Part shown: one piece after another, positions 28,518 to 37,926 of the stretch
Layout: the number at the start of each line of letters is the position of its first letter
Position numbering within the stretch: position 1 is the first letter of the stretch
Notes under the pieces: generated by a model
The model's input: the letters and a program-made list of their open reading frames with translations, nothing else
Database searches by the model: none
What the model was told of the DNA's origin: nothing
Made by a program: the position numbers and the translations under genes
DNA from: M3007 sp041392625
GTDB taxonomy: Bacteria > Bacteroidota > Bacteroidia > Chitinophagales > Saprospiraceae
DNA length: 64,000 nt
Assembly: GCA_041392625.1 (NCBI GenBank)
Contig: JAWKLR010000001.1
Coordinates: 248,001 to 312,000, forward strand
Reading direction: 5' to 3'

Positions 28518-29258
28518 TTACTTACACTCGTACTTGTATCTGGAAACAGTTACGGTTCCGTCGGTGGTGGTAGTCCGCTCTTCGATAGGGTATCCCTGGG
28601 GGTTGTACGACATGACACAGCCATAGGATTGTGGGGCAATACTTCCATCTGGTAACCGTATTTCAATTCCAATCAAATTGTGGGTGTTTTGGTAATGCAG
28701 CGGTGCCCAACGTTGATACCCCGTTTTGTTGTCGTACACTTTTTTCTCTGTGCGGATCAAACTTCCATCCGGGTTCTTTTTGGTATTGAACGAAGAACCA
28801 TTTTGATCAAAATAGTCAATTTCGGTAATCTCCAACAGGGTGCCATCGGCTTTGTAGGCCATTACTTTTTGCAACGGAAATTGTGAATTTGGGTCGTTGG
28901 TATATTCGTAATACCGGTGAGCCTGATAGTCGGAGTTGTTGGTTCCGACAAACATATCCATTCGGGTTACCAGGCCTTTTGCATCGCGCTCGTAGGTAGT
29001 TTTTATCCAGGAATCTGTGCCATCGGTCTGCGCAATGGAAGCAATCCAGTTGGTTTGTTCCTGATAGCCAAAATAAAAGTGCATCGCCTCGGCGCCATCG
29101 GGCTTGTACTGCGTCATTTCGCTCAGTCGCTTGTGGTCATCGTAGTCAAATGACCATTCGAGTTTCCCATCTTTATATGCCTTCTGGATAACACAGGATT
29201 GGGAAAAAACCAGGTGTGAGAAAAGGAATAGGGTCAGCGTGAATGTAATTCGAATCAT
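28518..29258 (-). CDS. Secreted protein with YD/RHS-like beta repeats, unknown function
   Basis: A 246-aa protein with a signal peptide (SHLVFSQ). The body is a series of short beta-rich units reminiscent of YD repeats: LEWSFDYDDHKRLSEMTQY, TTYERDAKGLVTRMD, HRYYEYTNDP, SYNPQGYPIEERTTT. It is about the length of small Bacteroidota wall or exported proteins of this kind. No catalytic motif is seen. It lies 25 nt downstream of the aminotransferase on the same strand, so it may be read from the same transcript without a shared role. Confidence 0.7.
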   Translation of the reverse strand: MIRITFTLTLFLFSHLVFSQSCVIQKAYKDGKLEWSFDYDDHKRLSEMTQYKPDGAEAMHFYFGYQEQTNWIASIAQTDGTDSWIKTTYERDAKGLVTRMDMFVGTNNSDYQAHRYYEYTNDPNSQFPLQKVMAYKADGTLLEITEIDYFDQNGSSFNTKKNPDGSLIRTEKKVYDNKTGYQRWAPLHYQNTHNLIGIEIRLPDGSIAPQSYGCVMSYNPQGYPIEERTTTTDGTVTVSRYKYECK

Positions 29259-29283
29259 CGGTTCTGGATTTTATTAAATAAAC

Positions 29284-30567
29284 TTATTTTTTCAGCCAGT
29301 CGCAGATGGCTTTTGCCCCTTCTGCGATTTGAGGACAATGTGTTTCAATGAAAGCATCATCCAGTGCGTCTTTGCCTGTGGCTGCTTCCAACACTGCTGC
29401 TCCGTCAAAATCAACGTATGAAAGCCGTGCAGCAAACAAATCGGAACTGCATCCAAACTCCACACCGGGCAGGAGGGCTACACCAGCCTCTTCCAGTAAG
29501 GCCTGACACATGTCGCGATCGGTTTCGATTCCGCGGGACTGGAATAATTCTTTATGTGCAGCAAAACTAGGGAAAAGATAGAATCCCCCTTCGGGTTTAG
29601 GCATAGTAATCCCGGCTGCGACTAGTTTGCGGTGCATGTAATATCCTATGTCTCTGAGAATAAAACGCGCTGTTTTCAAGTATTCCTGAATATCCGGCCC
29701 CATTTTAAATGCTGTTGTTGCAGCATATTGGATGGGAGCACTGGTTGATGTGAATGTTTCGCTGGCACAGACGGTCATGGCATCCTGCAGGCGTTTCAGG
29801 CCTTCCGGAAATGCAAAAAAGCCAAGTCTCCAGCCACCGGCTCCACACCATTTTGAAAGACCTCCGCTGATAATCGTTCCTTCCGGATAGTAATAGGCAA
29901 TTGAAACGCGTTTATCCTGAAAATTTAACTCGCTGTAAATCTCATCAGAAAGTACAATGATCCGGTATTTTCTGGCAACCATAGCCAGGTCACGCAGATT
30001 GTCTTCACTGTAGGTGGTTCCCGTAGGATTAGCAGGGTAGTTCAGTACCAAAAGGCGGGGCCGGGACGGATCCTGCTCGCAGAGTGCTTCCAGTTCATCC
30101 GGCATGATCAGCAAACCGTTCTCCGGCAGGGTATCCAGCCGGCGAACATGCCGGCCGATTATTTGGGCCTGCGGCGCATAAGAAACCCAGGAGGGTGCCG
30201 GGATGACCAATTCACCGTAATAGGATAACTGAAGCAAAAACATCAGTTCCTTCGACCCCGGACCAATCAGAAATTGCGACGATTTGAAGCGGGTTCCGGT
30301 ATGCGAATTGATGAAGGACGCTAAAGCCTCTCTCAGCGCAGGCAAACCCTGAACAGGGAGGTAATCCTTCTCATGTGCGTGCTCCCTTAAGGATTCAACC
30401 ACTGAATTTGGAACCGGAAAAGGAGACTGACCAAAACCAAAGCGATAGACTTTTTTGCCAGCATCCATTAAGGCCCTGGAGCGTTCATTGATGGCCAGTG
30501 TGGCGGATGTGGAAAGTCCAAATAAATTTTGATTGGTTACGGTCGGTAATTCTTGATCAAAACGCAT
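29284..30567 (-). CDS. Class I/II PLP-dependent aminotransferase
   Basis: A 427-aa fold-type I aminotransferase from the ATG at 30567 (MRFDQELPTV). The longer frame from 30642 overlaps sbcC by 29 nt and adds a non-conserved stretch. Motifs: FGFGQSPFPVP near the start, LNYPANPTGTTYSEDNL, VLSDEIYSELNF, and the PLP lysine in GGLSKWCGAGGWRLGFF. It resembles aspartate/aromatic aminotransferases, but the tail (EEAGVALLPGVEFG) is common to the whole group and the substrate cannot be fixed. It follows sbcC by 46 nt. Confidence 0.88.
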   Translation of the reverse strand: MRFDQELPTVTNQNLFGLSTSATLAINERSRALMDAGKKVYRFGFGQSPFPVPNSVVESLREHAHEKDYLPVQGLPALREALASFINSHTGTRFKSSQFLIGPGSKELMFLLQLSYYGELVIPAPSWVSYAPQAQIIGRHVRRLDTLPENGLLIMPDELEALCEQDPSRPRLLVLNYPANPTGTTYSEDNLRDLAMVARKYRIIVLSDEIYSELNFQDKRVSIAYYYPEGTIISGGLSKWCGAGGWRLGFFAFPEGLKRLQDAMTVCASETFTSTSAPIQYAATTAFKMGPDIQEYLKTARFILRDIGYYMHRKLVAAGITMPKPEGGFYLFPSFAAHKELFQSRGIETDRDMCQALLEEAGVALLPGVEFGCSSDLFAARLSYVDFDGAAVLEAATGKDALDDAFIETHCPQIAEGAKAICDWLKK

Positions 30568-30613
30568 GCCGGGTAGATGATTTGATGAAAACTTTAGTTG
30601 TTTAAAAAAGTCT

Positions 30614-33022
30614 TTAAATCCAGCGCACACTGCTGCCTTCATCCACGTGTTTTACTTCCAGGATGTGCGGGAAAAAGTCTTTCTGGGTCTCAATATGTGA
30701 AACGATGTAAATTTGCTTGAATTGCTCCTGCAGGTAATTTAGAGCCAGCATGATCTCGTGTCGACGTTCTTCATCCTGGCTTCCAAAAATCTCATCAAAG
30801 GCCAGGAACTCGAGCGCTTGTTCGTTGCCGTTGAGGTCCATGATGGCTTTTGTAATCGCAATGCGAAGACAGAAATTGGCCAGATCAATTTCTCCACCCG
30901 AGAACCGGTCAATAGGGTAGTAAACACCCCCGTCGGCAATGCTGAAATCGAAGTTTTCATCCACCCGAATGTTCTCATACTTACCTTTTGTTATCCGGCT
31001 AAACAACTGACTTGCTTCCTGCGAAATTCCCGGACTGACCCGATCCAAAATCTCTGACTTAAATTGCTTGACTTGCTCCAGTAGTTTTTCCAGCAAGTCC
31101 AATTCCGATTGCGTCTCAGCCAACTCATCCAATACCCGCTGGTGTCTTTGAATTTGATCGTTTTGCTGTTCCAGTTTGTGCTGTGTTTGCAAAAGAGCCG
31201 TGTGCATCTCCTGGGTTTGTGTACGCTGCGCGCGAATGGCCTGATCTGCATTTAAAAAGGCTTCCTTAACCTGGTTGAATGCAGCCTCATCAAACCGGGT
31301 AGATTTTAGTTTTTTCTCAGCCTCCAACTTGCCTTTTTCTGCATCCCCGGTTGCGCGTTTCAGGGCTTCAATTTTTTGGACTTGTTCCGGGATCTCCCGT
31401 TTCAAGTAATCTTCTTCCTTCAGCAGTTGCATGTATTTCGGGGCATCGGCCTCCACTACCTTTTTTAGCTGGTCATAAATCCCCGGTTCAAATTGAACGG
31501 CTCCGATTTTATCCAGGATAACCTGGATCCGGTGGCGTCGGGCTTCCATTTGCTCAAACTGGGAGCGTTCATTTTTCAGTTGCTGCGCCTGTTCACCTAA
31601 TTTGGCAAGCAATACCTTGTGTTTCGAAATTTGTTGTTCGAGTTCTTCGCATGCACTCCGCAGTTGCAGGCCTGCTTCCAGAATTTCACCTTGCTTGTTT
31701 TGAAGTTGCGCCCGCTCGTTCTTTTGCAGGGTTTCCAATTCAGCATTCAGACCATTTACAACAGATTCATAGGCATCTAAAACCGGCTGAAAACAGGTCG
31801 GACAGGTCCCGTCTTTGCCTATTTCCTGAAGTTTGTTCCGTTGAGTCTCCCGGTCGCGAATCCGGCCATCCAGTGCGCCAAGGGCCTTCTCGATTTGCTG
31901 GTGTTCGCTTCTTTTTTGTTCGCGGACTGCTTGTTTGGCAGCCAGCTCGATTTCGAGTTGAGAAAGTTGTTCTTTTAGACTGTTTGTTTGTGTTGTTTGC
32001 TCCTCTAAATCACGAATACGCTTCAGGCAATCACGCATCGGTCCTTCCAACTCCTTTAACTGGTCCTGATAACCATGTTGATTGACATAATCCTGGCGCG
32101 CCTTCTCCTGACTCTGAAGTTGGGTGAGCCGAGATGCATGTGTTTTTATGAAATCCCTTTGAGCCTCCAGATTTGTTTGCTGTGTAAAGAGCACTTTCTG
32201 TTTTTCTTCAGATTCCTTGAGCTGGGATTCCAAACCTGCAATACGCTCCTTCAGCGTCTCTAATTCTTTTTGTGCAGCATGAAACGCCTGTTGTTTATTG
32301 CTTTCGGCCTCAAACTGTTCCTGTTTTTTATCCCGGTCTTTTTCTAATTTATCCTGTTTCTTTTTCTCAGCCTCCAGCTCCTTAGTCTGCGTTTTTTCCT
32401 GCTTGCCAAGCGCTTTGATTTCCTTATTTATTGCATCCAGCGCCTCTTTGTCGAGCAGAAACTTTTCCTGGCCAAGCAACTGGTTTTTCAGGGCTTTCCC
32501 GTCGGTCGAAATATTTTTCTGAAGTTTATCCAGGCTGTCAAGCCCAAGCATTTTTCGCACCATTTGGGTGCGGTTGGTGCCGGTGGTGTCTGAGAGTTGT
32601 GCAAGTTCTTTTTGGCCAGAAAAAACGGAGCGCTTAAAGGCATCGCGGTCTAACTTCAGTAATCGAACCACCTCCGTATTCACAGCAGAAGTTCCCTTGG
32701 CCAGCAAGACATCGTTTTTATATAATTCGGCCATTACCGAATCCAGTTTTCGGCCCCGCAAGGTGCGCACAATCCGGTATTGCACCGGCCCCATGCTGAA
32801 TTCCAGTTGCAACTCTACACCGGCTTTCGGCTCGGCGAAAGAAGACCGGATTAATTCCTTATTCAATCCGTCCTTTCCGTATAGACAATACAGGATTGCC
32901 TCAAAAATGGTGGACTTACCCGCTCCGTTTTTACCAATAATTCCAACCAGCCCTTCCTGGAAATTGAGGTCCAGCGTGGCGTACTGTTTGTAATTTGTCA
33001 GGTGGAGTGCGTTGAGGATCAT
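30614..33022 (-). CDS. sbcC: SbcC/Rad50-like SMC ATPase of the DNA nuclease complex
   Basis: An 802-aa protein. It has the Walker A loop GKNGAGKST at 30-38, long coiled coils on both sides (very rich in Q, E, K), a central zinc hook CPTC at about residue 405, the signature FSGGEIDLANFCLRIAI and Walker B LEFLAFDEIFGSQDEERR near residue 735. SbcC with SbcD cuts hairpins and DNA ends during break repair. sbcD lies 66 nt upstream on the same strand. At about 800 aa it is shorter than E. coli SbcC (1048 aa), consistent with shorter coiled-coil arms. Confidence 0.93.
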   Translation of the reverse strand: MILNALHLTNYKQYATLDLNFQEGLVGIIGKNGAGKSTIFEAILYCLYGKDGLNKELIRSSFAEPKAGVELQLEFSMGPVQYRIVRTLRGRKLDSVMAELYKNDVLLAKGTSAVNTEVVRLLKLDRDAFKRSVFSGQKELAQLSDTTGTNRTQMVRKMLGLDSLDKLQKNISTDGKALKNQLLGQEKFLLDKEALDAINKEIKALGKQEKTQTKELEAEKKKQDKLEKDRDKKQEQFEAESNKQQAFHAAQKELETLKERIAGLESQLKESEEKQKVLFTQQTNLEAQRDFIKTHASRLTQLQSQEKARQDYVNQHGYQDQLKELEGPMRDCLKRIRDLEEQTTQTNSLKEQLSQLEIELAAKQAVREQKRSEHQQIEKALGALDGRIRDRETQRNKLQEIGKDGTCPTCFQPVLDAYESVVNGLNAELETLQKNERAQLQNKQGEILEAGLQLRSACEELEQQISKHKVLLAKLGEQAQQLKNERSQFEQMEARRHRIQVILDKIGAVQFEPGIYDQLKKVVEADAPKYMQLLKEEDYLKREIPEQVQKIEALKRATGDAEKGKLEAEKKLKSTRFDEAAFNQVKEAFLNADQAIRAQRTQTQEMHTALLQTQHKLEQQNDQIQRHQRVLDELAETQSELDLLEKLLEQVKQFKSEILDRVSPGISQEASQLFSRITKGKYENIRVDENFDFSIADGGVYYPIDRFSGGEIDLANFCLRIAITKAIMDLNGNEQALEFLAFDEIFGSQDEERRHEIMLALNYLQEQFKQIYIVSHIETQKDFFPHILEVKHVDEGSSVRWI

Positions 33023-33088
33023 TTGTGGTTAACTTGAATCTTATTGGGCTTGAATGCGTTTTGAAAGGTTTGGCGTGTGTGCGAAAAC

Positions 33089-34207
33089 TTATTCAAGGCT
33101 TCTGAAATAATAGGCTGCTTTGTCTTGCAGTGCCTTGGCCGTTGATTCGTCGTCTTTGTATTTTTCCGAAATGTATTGAAAAAAGAGGCTGTCCAGTTTA
33201 TCGAAGTTGGCATCGGTCATGGAGCCTGCTATGCGTTCTTTGCTCCAGATTTTGCGGCGTGGAATAAGATGAAAACAGTCGGGTAAGTGCTCGCGAATAG
33301 TTTTGTTACTGATCTCAAGGGATTGTTCAAGTCGGATATCCAGCAAATTGACCGATACAATGGCTCCTTGTGTTTTGTTTTTTATACCAAAATCAGCAAG
33401 ATGTTGTAGAATTTCGTCAACCTGGAGGTCGTGACATTTCTTCAGTTCCAGTTTGAGCCAGGAGCGCGTGGGGATGCCGTGGAACTGATGCGCGCCATTG
33501 CTTGAATCCAGCAGGATAAAGCCTTTGGTGGATTCGTGCTCCGTATCGCTAAACCGCTCGGTTGAGCCGGAATACCAGGCATTGGGATGGAGATCAACCG
33601 ATTGGTAATCGTGCCAGTGACCCAGGGCGACGTATTGAAATTGTTTGAGTTTGATTTCAAAAGCAGCAGGGAATACCTGCTCCCCATATTCCTCCATCAG
33701 GAAGCGCTTGCCCAGCGAGGTGTGTAAAAGCAATACGTTGAATTTGTCTTTTTGGGGCTCCATCCGATCCAACTCCTGGTTGAGTTTTCGGGTGTCGTTG
33801 ATGTGCGGAACCCCATGAATTGCCAAATCTCCTAACTCGAAACACTCCCAGGTGTCGCCAAAAAACGGGTGAACACAAGCAAGCGACCGGAAGGCCTTGA
33901 GAATGGGGCTGGTGTAAATGGTCTTTGGCGTTTCGTGGTTTCCGGCAATCAGAACAATGGGGATATTGGCCTGGCACAGTCGACTCAATTGCTCCAAGGC
34001 AAAAGTAAGCGCCCTGTTGGAGGGGCTGGGTCGGTGAAAGAAATCGCCGGAGTGAATAATCAAATCCGGTTTTAAATCCAGCGCCTGATCTATCACATAC
34101 CGAAATGCATCATATACATCCTGCTCCCGGGCATTGATCCCGTCTGTGGTGACTTGATCGAATGCCTGAAAGCCCAGGTGGGTGTCAGAGAAATGAAGGA
34201 TGCGCAT
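33089..34207 (-). CDS. sbcD: SbcD/Mre11-like DNA exonuclease subunit
   Basis: A 372-aa calcineurin-like metallophosphoesterase. It starts MRILHFSDTHLGF (D8, H10), and continues with IIHSGDFFHRP, IAGNHETPK, and GHWHDYQ, the four metal-binding blocks of Mre11/SbcD. The C-terminal part matches the DNA-binding cap. It forms the nuclease half of SbcCD; sbcC follows directly. The position of these genes near no obvious partner beyond each other is normal. Confidence 0.95.
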   Translation of the reverse strand: MRILHFSDTHLGFQAFDQVTTDGINAREQDVYDAFRYVIDQALDLKPDLIIHSGDFFHRPSPSNRALTFALEQLSRLCQANIPIVLIAGNHETPKTIYTSPILKAFRSLACVHPFFGDTWECFELGDLAIHGVPHINDTRKLNQELDRMEPQKDKFNVLLLHTSLGKRFLMEEYGEQVFPAAFEIKLKQFQYVALGHWHDYQSVDLHPNAWYSGSTERFSDTEHESTKGFILLDSSNGAHQFHGIPTRSWLKLELKKCHDLQVDEILQHLADFGIKNKTQGAIVSVNLLDIRLEQSLEISNKTIREHLPDCFHLIPRRKIWSKERIAGSMTDANFDKLDSLFFQYISEKYKDDESTAKALQDKAAYYFRSLE

Positions 34208-34459
34208 GTTGCAAAAATCAATAAAAAATGTTTAGGACCCGGACTCTCCCGGAATTATTTTTTTGCCGCCTGGAAGAAATTGAATGCAGATCCAGGACAC
34301 TGCTATGTAAAAACCAAGATGGTCAGAAATCCGACAGTTTATATGTAAACAGGGCTTAAAAAGCGGATTTGTGCCGGAGTTTCGGTATTCTTGGGTTTGT
34401 TTCAGGATTTTAAGTTCCAAATACGTCTTTAGATTTTTTGCTGATCAAATAAAACAACC

Positions 34460-35578
34460 ATGCGACGGATAGCCTATACAACCAGTCTTTGTTTATTACT
34501 TTTAATTTTTTCATGTCAAAAAGAGGATGGTTTTACCACTACTGTGCAACCTGCTGTACAACAGACCCGGGTGCAGCTGGTCAGTGAAACATTTGAAGAT
34601 AAATCCTTGCTGATGGTTGCAGAGTCCAGGCTGGGTTTGTACACGGCATTCATTGCGGGCGATCATCCGGGAGATGGACTTGTTTTTCGCGCTGTTCAGG
34701 ATAGCCTGCCGATTATTTTGACAGACCGGAATGGCAATTATTATGATGTTTGGGGGACCGTGCAACACGGTCCGGATAAAGGTGCGCAATTGCCACCTGC
34801 ACAGGGGATGATGGCCTATTGGTTTGCCTGGGGCGCATTCTATCCCGGATGCAGTCTGTATGAACACGCAGATATCCAGGCTCCGGAGCCTCCTCCGGGA
34901 GATTGGAACTGGCAGATTCCTTATGCGCTGTTTGCTCAGGGAGCATTGCCAGGGGCAATTCCGTCAATTGATCAGCCTATATACCTCGACCGGGAAATTG
35001 ACTATCCGGAATATCTTGTAGACACTACTCTGTGTCTGGTCATAAAAATAGGGGAGGAGGTGCTGGTGTATCCGCACCCGGTATTGCAATGGCATGAAGT
35101 GGTGAATGAAACTCGTGGGGGCGTATCGTTTTCTGTTATGTATTGCCCACTTACAGGCTCGGGTTGTGTTTGGAACCGCGAGGTTCAGGGCCAAACGATG
35201 GAGCTGGAAGTTTCAGGACTGTTGTATAACGGAAATCTGATTGCCAAGGACCGGGTTAGCGGGTCGCATTGGTCGCAAATGTTGCACGATGCAGTTCAAG
35301 GGCCTTTCTCAGGTGCCAGGGCCGAGTCAATTCAAACGCTGGAACTTCCATTGGAATCAGTGCGACGCTTGTTTCGGTCATTTAAAATGCTCAGTGATCA
35401 AACCGGGTATGATTGGGAATATGGAAATTTCCCGTGTGGCGATTATTGTACCAACCACGATCGGATGTTTTATTCCATTTTCTTTGATGATCCCCGGGCC
35501 CAACGCAAAGACAGAACCTATGGGGTTATGGTAAATGGGAAAGCACGTGTTTTCCACCCCAAATCATTTGATAATTAG
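34460..35578 (+). CDS. DUF3179 domain lipoprotein
   Basis: A 372-aa protein with a lipobox (LLIFSC, Cys19). The central and C-terminal parts match DUF3179: the VYPHPVLQWHEVVNE segment, SFSVMYCPLTGSGCVWNRE with two cysteines, GNLIAKDRVSGSHWSQM, and later YGVMVNGKARVFHP. Members are secreted or membrane-anchored, and of unknown function. It stands alone between sbcD (divergent) and purN (convergent, 9 nt apart). Confidence 0.82.
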   Translation: MRRIAYTTSLCLLLLIFSCQKEDGFTTTVQPAVQQTRVQLVSETFEDKSLLMVAESRLGLYTAFIAGDHPGDGLVFRAVQDSLPIILTDRNGNYYDVWGTVQHGPDKGAQLPPAQGMMAYWFAWGAFYPGCSLYEHADIQAPEPPPGDWNWQIPYALFAQGALPGAIPSIDQPIYLDREIDYPEYLVDTTLCLVIKIGEEVLVYPHPVLQWHEVVNETRGGVSFSVMYCPLTGSGCVWNREVQGQTMELEVSGLLYNGNLIAKDRVSGSHWSQMLHDAVQGPFSGARAESIQTLELPLESVRRLFRSFKMLSDQTGYDWEYGNFPCGDYCTNHDRMFYSIFFDDPRAQRKDRTYGVMVNGKARVFHPKSFDN

Positions 35579-35587
35579 CGTACACGC

Positions 35588-36187
35588 TTAATCAGCCAAC
35601 ATCCATTCTTCAATTACTCTGGGGTAATTGGCGTGCTCAAGTGCTAACACGTTGGCTGCTATGGTATCCGGATCATCTTCCGGGTTGATTGGACAACTAG
35701 CCTGAAAAAGTGTTCGCCCTTCATCATATTTTGCATTAACGAGGTGGATGGTAATTCCACTTTCTGTTTCACCTGCTGCTTTGACAGCCTCGTGCACATG
35801 GTGCCCGTACATGCCCTTTCCGCCGTATTTGGGCAGCAAAGCGGGATGGATGTTGACCATCTTATCCGGGAATTCTTCGATCAGGTATGCTGGTATCAGC
35901 CAGAAAACCGGCCAGGGCAATGTAGTCAATACCATGTTCTGACAGCGTATCCAGGATTTCGCGTTGTTCGTAAAATGACTCCCGCTGTATGATGTGGGTA
36001 GGAATGCCGAACGATTCAGCAATTTCAAGAACACCTGCTTTTTTCTATTGGAAACAACCAGGCCTACTGCAATTTCGGGGTGATCTTGAAAGTATTCCAT
36101 GATTTTGCGGGCATTGGAGCCGGTGCCGGAAGCAAAAATGGCAAGTTGGATTTCTTTTTCATATTGTATGGGTGAGGGGCATCTCAA
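35588..36187 (-). pseudogene. purN: Phosphoribosylglycinamide formyltransferase with an out-of-frame middle
   Basis: PurN adds formyl to GAR in purine synthesis. The 199-aa frame has the N-terminal ASGTGSNARKIMEYF, then NIHPALLPKYGGKGMYGHHVHEAV (Asn-His catalytic pair) and the ESGITIHLVNAKYDEG aspartate. Between about residues 51 and 88 it reads nonsense. Shifting frame there gives AGVLEIAESFGIPTHIIQR, then EQREILDTLSEHGIDYIAL, the expected family sequence. The cause is T6 for T7 at 36039-36044, and a 2-nt loss near 35903. The two lesions cancel, so a full-length but scrambled protein is predicted. The first ATG may lie further in (the conserved part begins IQLAIFASG). Confidence 0.88.
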
Positions 36188-36238
36188 AAGATGAACTAAA
36201 GAAAACGTTCAGATAGGAATAGCCATTAAGGCATTTAA

Positions 36239-37105
36239 CTAAAGCAGTAAATCCAGGATTGCAAGGCTTCCAAATACGAGGCTGGCAATGCCATTGGTAG
36301 TGAAAAATGCCAGATTCACCTTGCTCAGATCATTTGGTCTTACCAGGGTATGTTGATAAAACAAGAGACTGAGAAAAAGTCCGGTTCCAATCCACAGCAG
36401 CCATCCCGTTTCATGTGGAAGGCTGCTCTGAACAGCACTGGTTCCCAATACAAGAAGTGCCGCCGTACCTAAATGCAGCCATTCCGAAAGGCGGAGCGAT
36501 TTGGCAGTGCCCAGCCAGGTAGGCACCGAATGGAGTTGGAGCGATTTGTCAAAATCTTCATCTTGGAGGGCATAGATAATGTCAAAACCCGCAGTCCAGA
36601 AAAGAACTGCTAATCCATACCAGATGCTGGCCATTCCAAATGATTCGCGCACTGCAAGGTAGGCGCCAACCGGGGCAAGGGCCAGACCAAGGCCCAAAAC
36701 AAAATGGCAAAGCCAGGTAAACCGTTTGGTATAACTATAGCCCAGGACTACAGCCAATGCCACTGGTGAAAGGTAAAAACAGAGTGGGTTTAAGAACCAG
36801 CAGGTGACAATAAAAAGCAGGCAATTAATCACAACAAAAGTAAGCGCTGCGGAAGGTGAAATCACTCCGGCTGGAATTTCCCGTTGTGTCGTGCGTGGAT
36901 TTTGTGCGTCAATATCCCGATCGAGCCAGCGATTAAACGCCATGGCTGCACTGCGGGCAAATACCATACAAAGAACCACACCGATGAAAACCCGAATCGG
37001 TACATTTCCATCCTGCTCGGTATAGGCGATGAAAAATCCGGTCAGCGCAAAAGGCAATGCAAAGATCGTGTGGCTGAATTTGACCAGGGATAAATAATTT
37101 TTCAT
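36239..37105 (-). CDS. ubiA: UbiA-family 4-hydroxybenzoate-type polyprenyltransferase
   Basis: A 288-aa membrane protein from the ATG at 37105 (MKNYLSLVKFSHTIF). The upstream ATG at 37156 adds a non-membrane stretch. Both aspartate-rich motifs are present: NRWLDRDIDAQNPRT and DEDFDKSLQLHSVP, binding the prenyl diphosphate through magnesium. It has about eight to nine transmembrane helices. Members prenylate 4-hydroxybenzoate or related quinone/haem precursors. Because Bacteroidota use menaquinone, the exact acceptor here is uncertain. Confidence 0.88.
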   Translation of the reverse strand: MKNYLSLVKFSHTIFALPFALTGFFIAYTEQDGNVPIRVFIGVVLCMVFARSAAMAFNRWLDRDIDAQNPRTTQREIPAGVISPSAALTFVVINCLLFIVTCWFLNPLCFYLSPVALAVVLGYSYTKRFTWLCHFVLGLGLALAPVGAYLAVRESFGMASIWYGLAVLFWTAGFDIIYALQDEDFDKSLQLHSVPTWLGTAKSLRLSEWLHLGTAALLVLGTSAVQSSLPHETGWLLWIGTGLFLSLLFYQHTLVRPNDLSKVNLAFFTTNGIASLVFGSLAILDLLL

Positions 37106-37309
37106 GAGGCAAAAATGCACTATTTTAGTGTTTTTGACGTCTAAGTATGTGTGCAATTTTTACTATTGCATTGAAATTATACGAGAGGGTGTCTGAGATT
37201 CGCCTCAGAATGGAAATTTGGACATCCTTTAATCCGATCATCCCTGCTTGCGAATTTACCAGACCCCAAACAGAAAACAGCCTATTAACTATCAGCATAC
37301 ATCAATTGA

Positions 37310-37747
37310 ATGAAAACTAAATCTGTTTTATTAAACCTCCTTTTTCTGCTCCTCCCACTTGCTATTTGGGCACAACAAAGTTCAAAGGCATTAGGGGTAT
37401 GGAAAATGGTGGACGACCGAACCGGCATAGCCAAAAGCCACATCAAACTGTATGACCACAATGGAAAAGTATATGGCAAGGTGGTAAAAACACTGCATCC
37501 CTCTGCCAATCATTTATGCGATAAGTGCACCGACTACCGCAAGAATCAACCTATGTTGGGCATGGTAATTATTGAAGGCCTGGAATACAAGGATGGTTAT
37601 TTGAAGAACGGAAAGGTGCTTTTTCCCAAACAAGGGAAATGGTACGATGTGGAGATATGGTTACAGCCTGGAGATGCCAATACCCTTGTACTGAGAGGAT
37701 ATTGGGGGCCGTTCTTCCGTACACAATATTGGACACGGGTCGAATAA
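37310..37747 (+). CDS. DUF2147 family secreted protein
   Basis: A 145-aa protein with a signal peptide (LPLAIWAQ). It matches DUF2147: ALGVWKMVDDRTGIAKSHIKLY, then GKVYGKVVKTLHP with a CDKC pair, MLGMVIIEGLEYKDGYLKNG, and a C-terminal LVLRGYWGPFFRTQYWTR. It is a small periplasmic beta-barrel of unknown function, common in Bacteroidota and Proteobacteria. It is divergent from ubiA and lies upstream of fabH, separated by a repeat-containing gap of 180 nt. Confidence 0.85.
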   Translation: MKTKSVLLNLLFLLLPLAIWAQQSSKALGVWKMVDDRTGIAKSHIKLYDHNGKVYGKVVKTLHPSANHLCDKCTDYRKNQPMLGMVIIEGLEYKDGYLKNGKVLFPKQGKWYDVEIWLQPGDANTLVLRGYWGPFFRTQYWTRVE

Positions 37748-37777
37748 AACCTGTTTGTCTGTTCATGTGTTTCATTC

Positions 37778-37806
37778 GCCTCTGCGAGGCTTTGTTTATT
37801 TGTTTA
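37778..37806. repeat. Copy of the stem-loop plus TTGTTTATT repeat
   Basis: GCCTC-TGC-GAGGC (37778-37790) is followed by TTGTTTATTTGTTTA (37792-37806), the same 15-mer as at 1924-1938 and in the same order, with a stem of different sequence. Confidence 0.5.
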
Positions 37807-37852
37807 TATTTTGAAGGGAGGGCAAAGGCAAGTCTTGCCCCTACAAATATTC

Positions 37853-37868
37853 TGACCACTGACCACTG
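37853..37868 (+). repeat. Short ACTGACC heptamer repeat upstream of fabH
   Basis: CTGACCACTGACCACT reads as just over two 7-bp units of ACTGACC. The same heptamer builds the arms of the hairpin around the IS at 62.06-63.55 kb. Confidence 0.55.
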
Positions 37869-37900
37869 GAATTGGTGTATTCGGATTTCCCAATATTATC

Positions 37901-37908
37901 TACCTTTG
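37901..37908 (+). promoter_or_regulatory. fabH: -7 element (TACCTTTG) upstream of fabH
   Basis: A perfect TAnnTTTG box 19 nt before the fabH ATG at 37927. No clear -33 box at the expected spacing. Confidence 0.45.
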
Positions 37909-37926
37909 CGGCATAAATTTTAAATT

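Noticed and set aside
30568..30642. Extended N-terminus of the aminotransferase
   Set aside because: It overlaps the end of sbcC by 29 nt and carries no conserved residues; the ATG at 30567 fits the family start.
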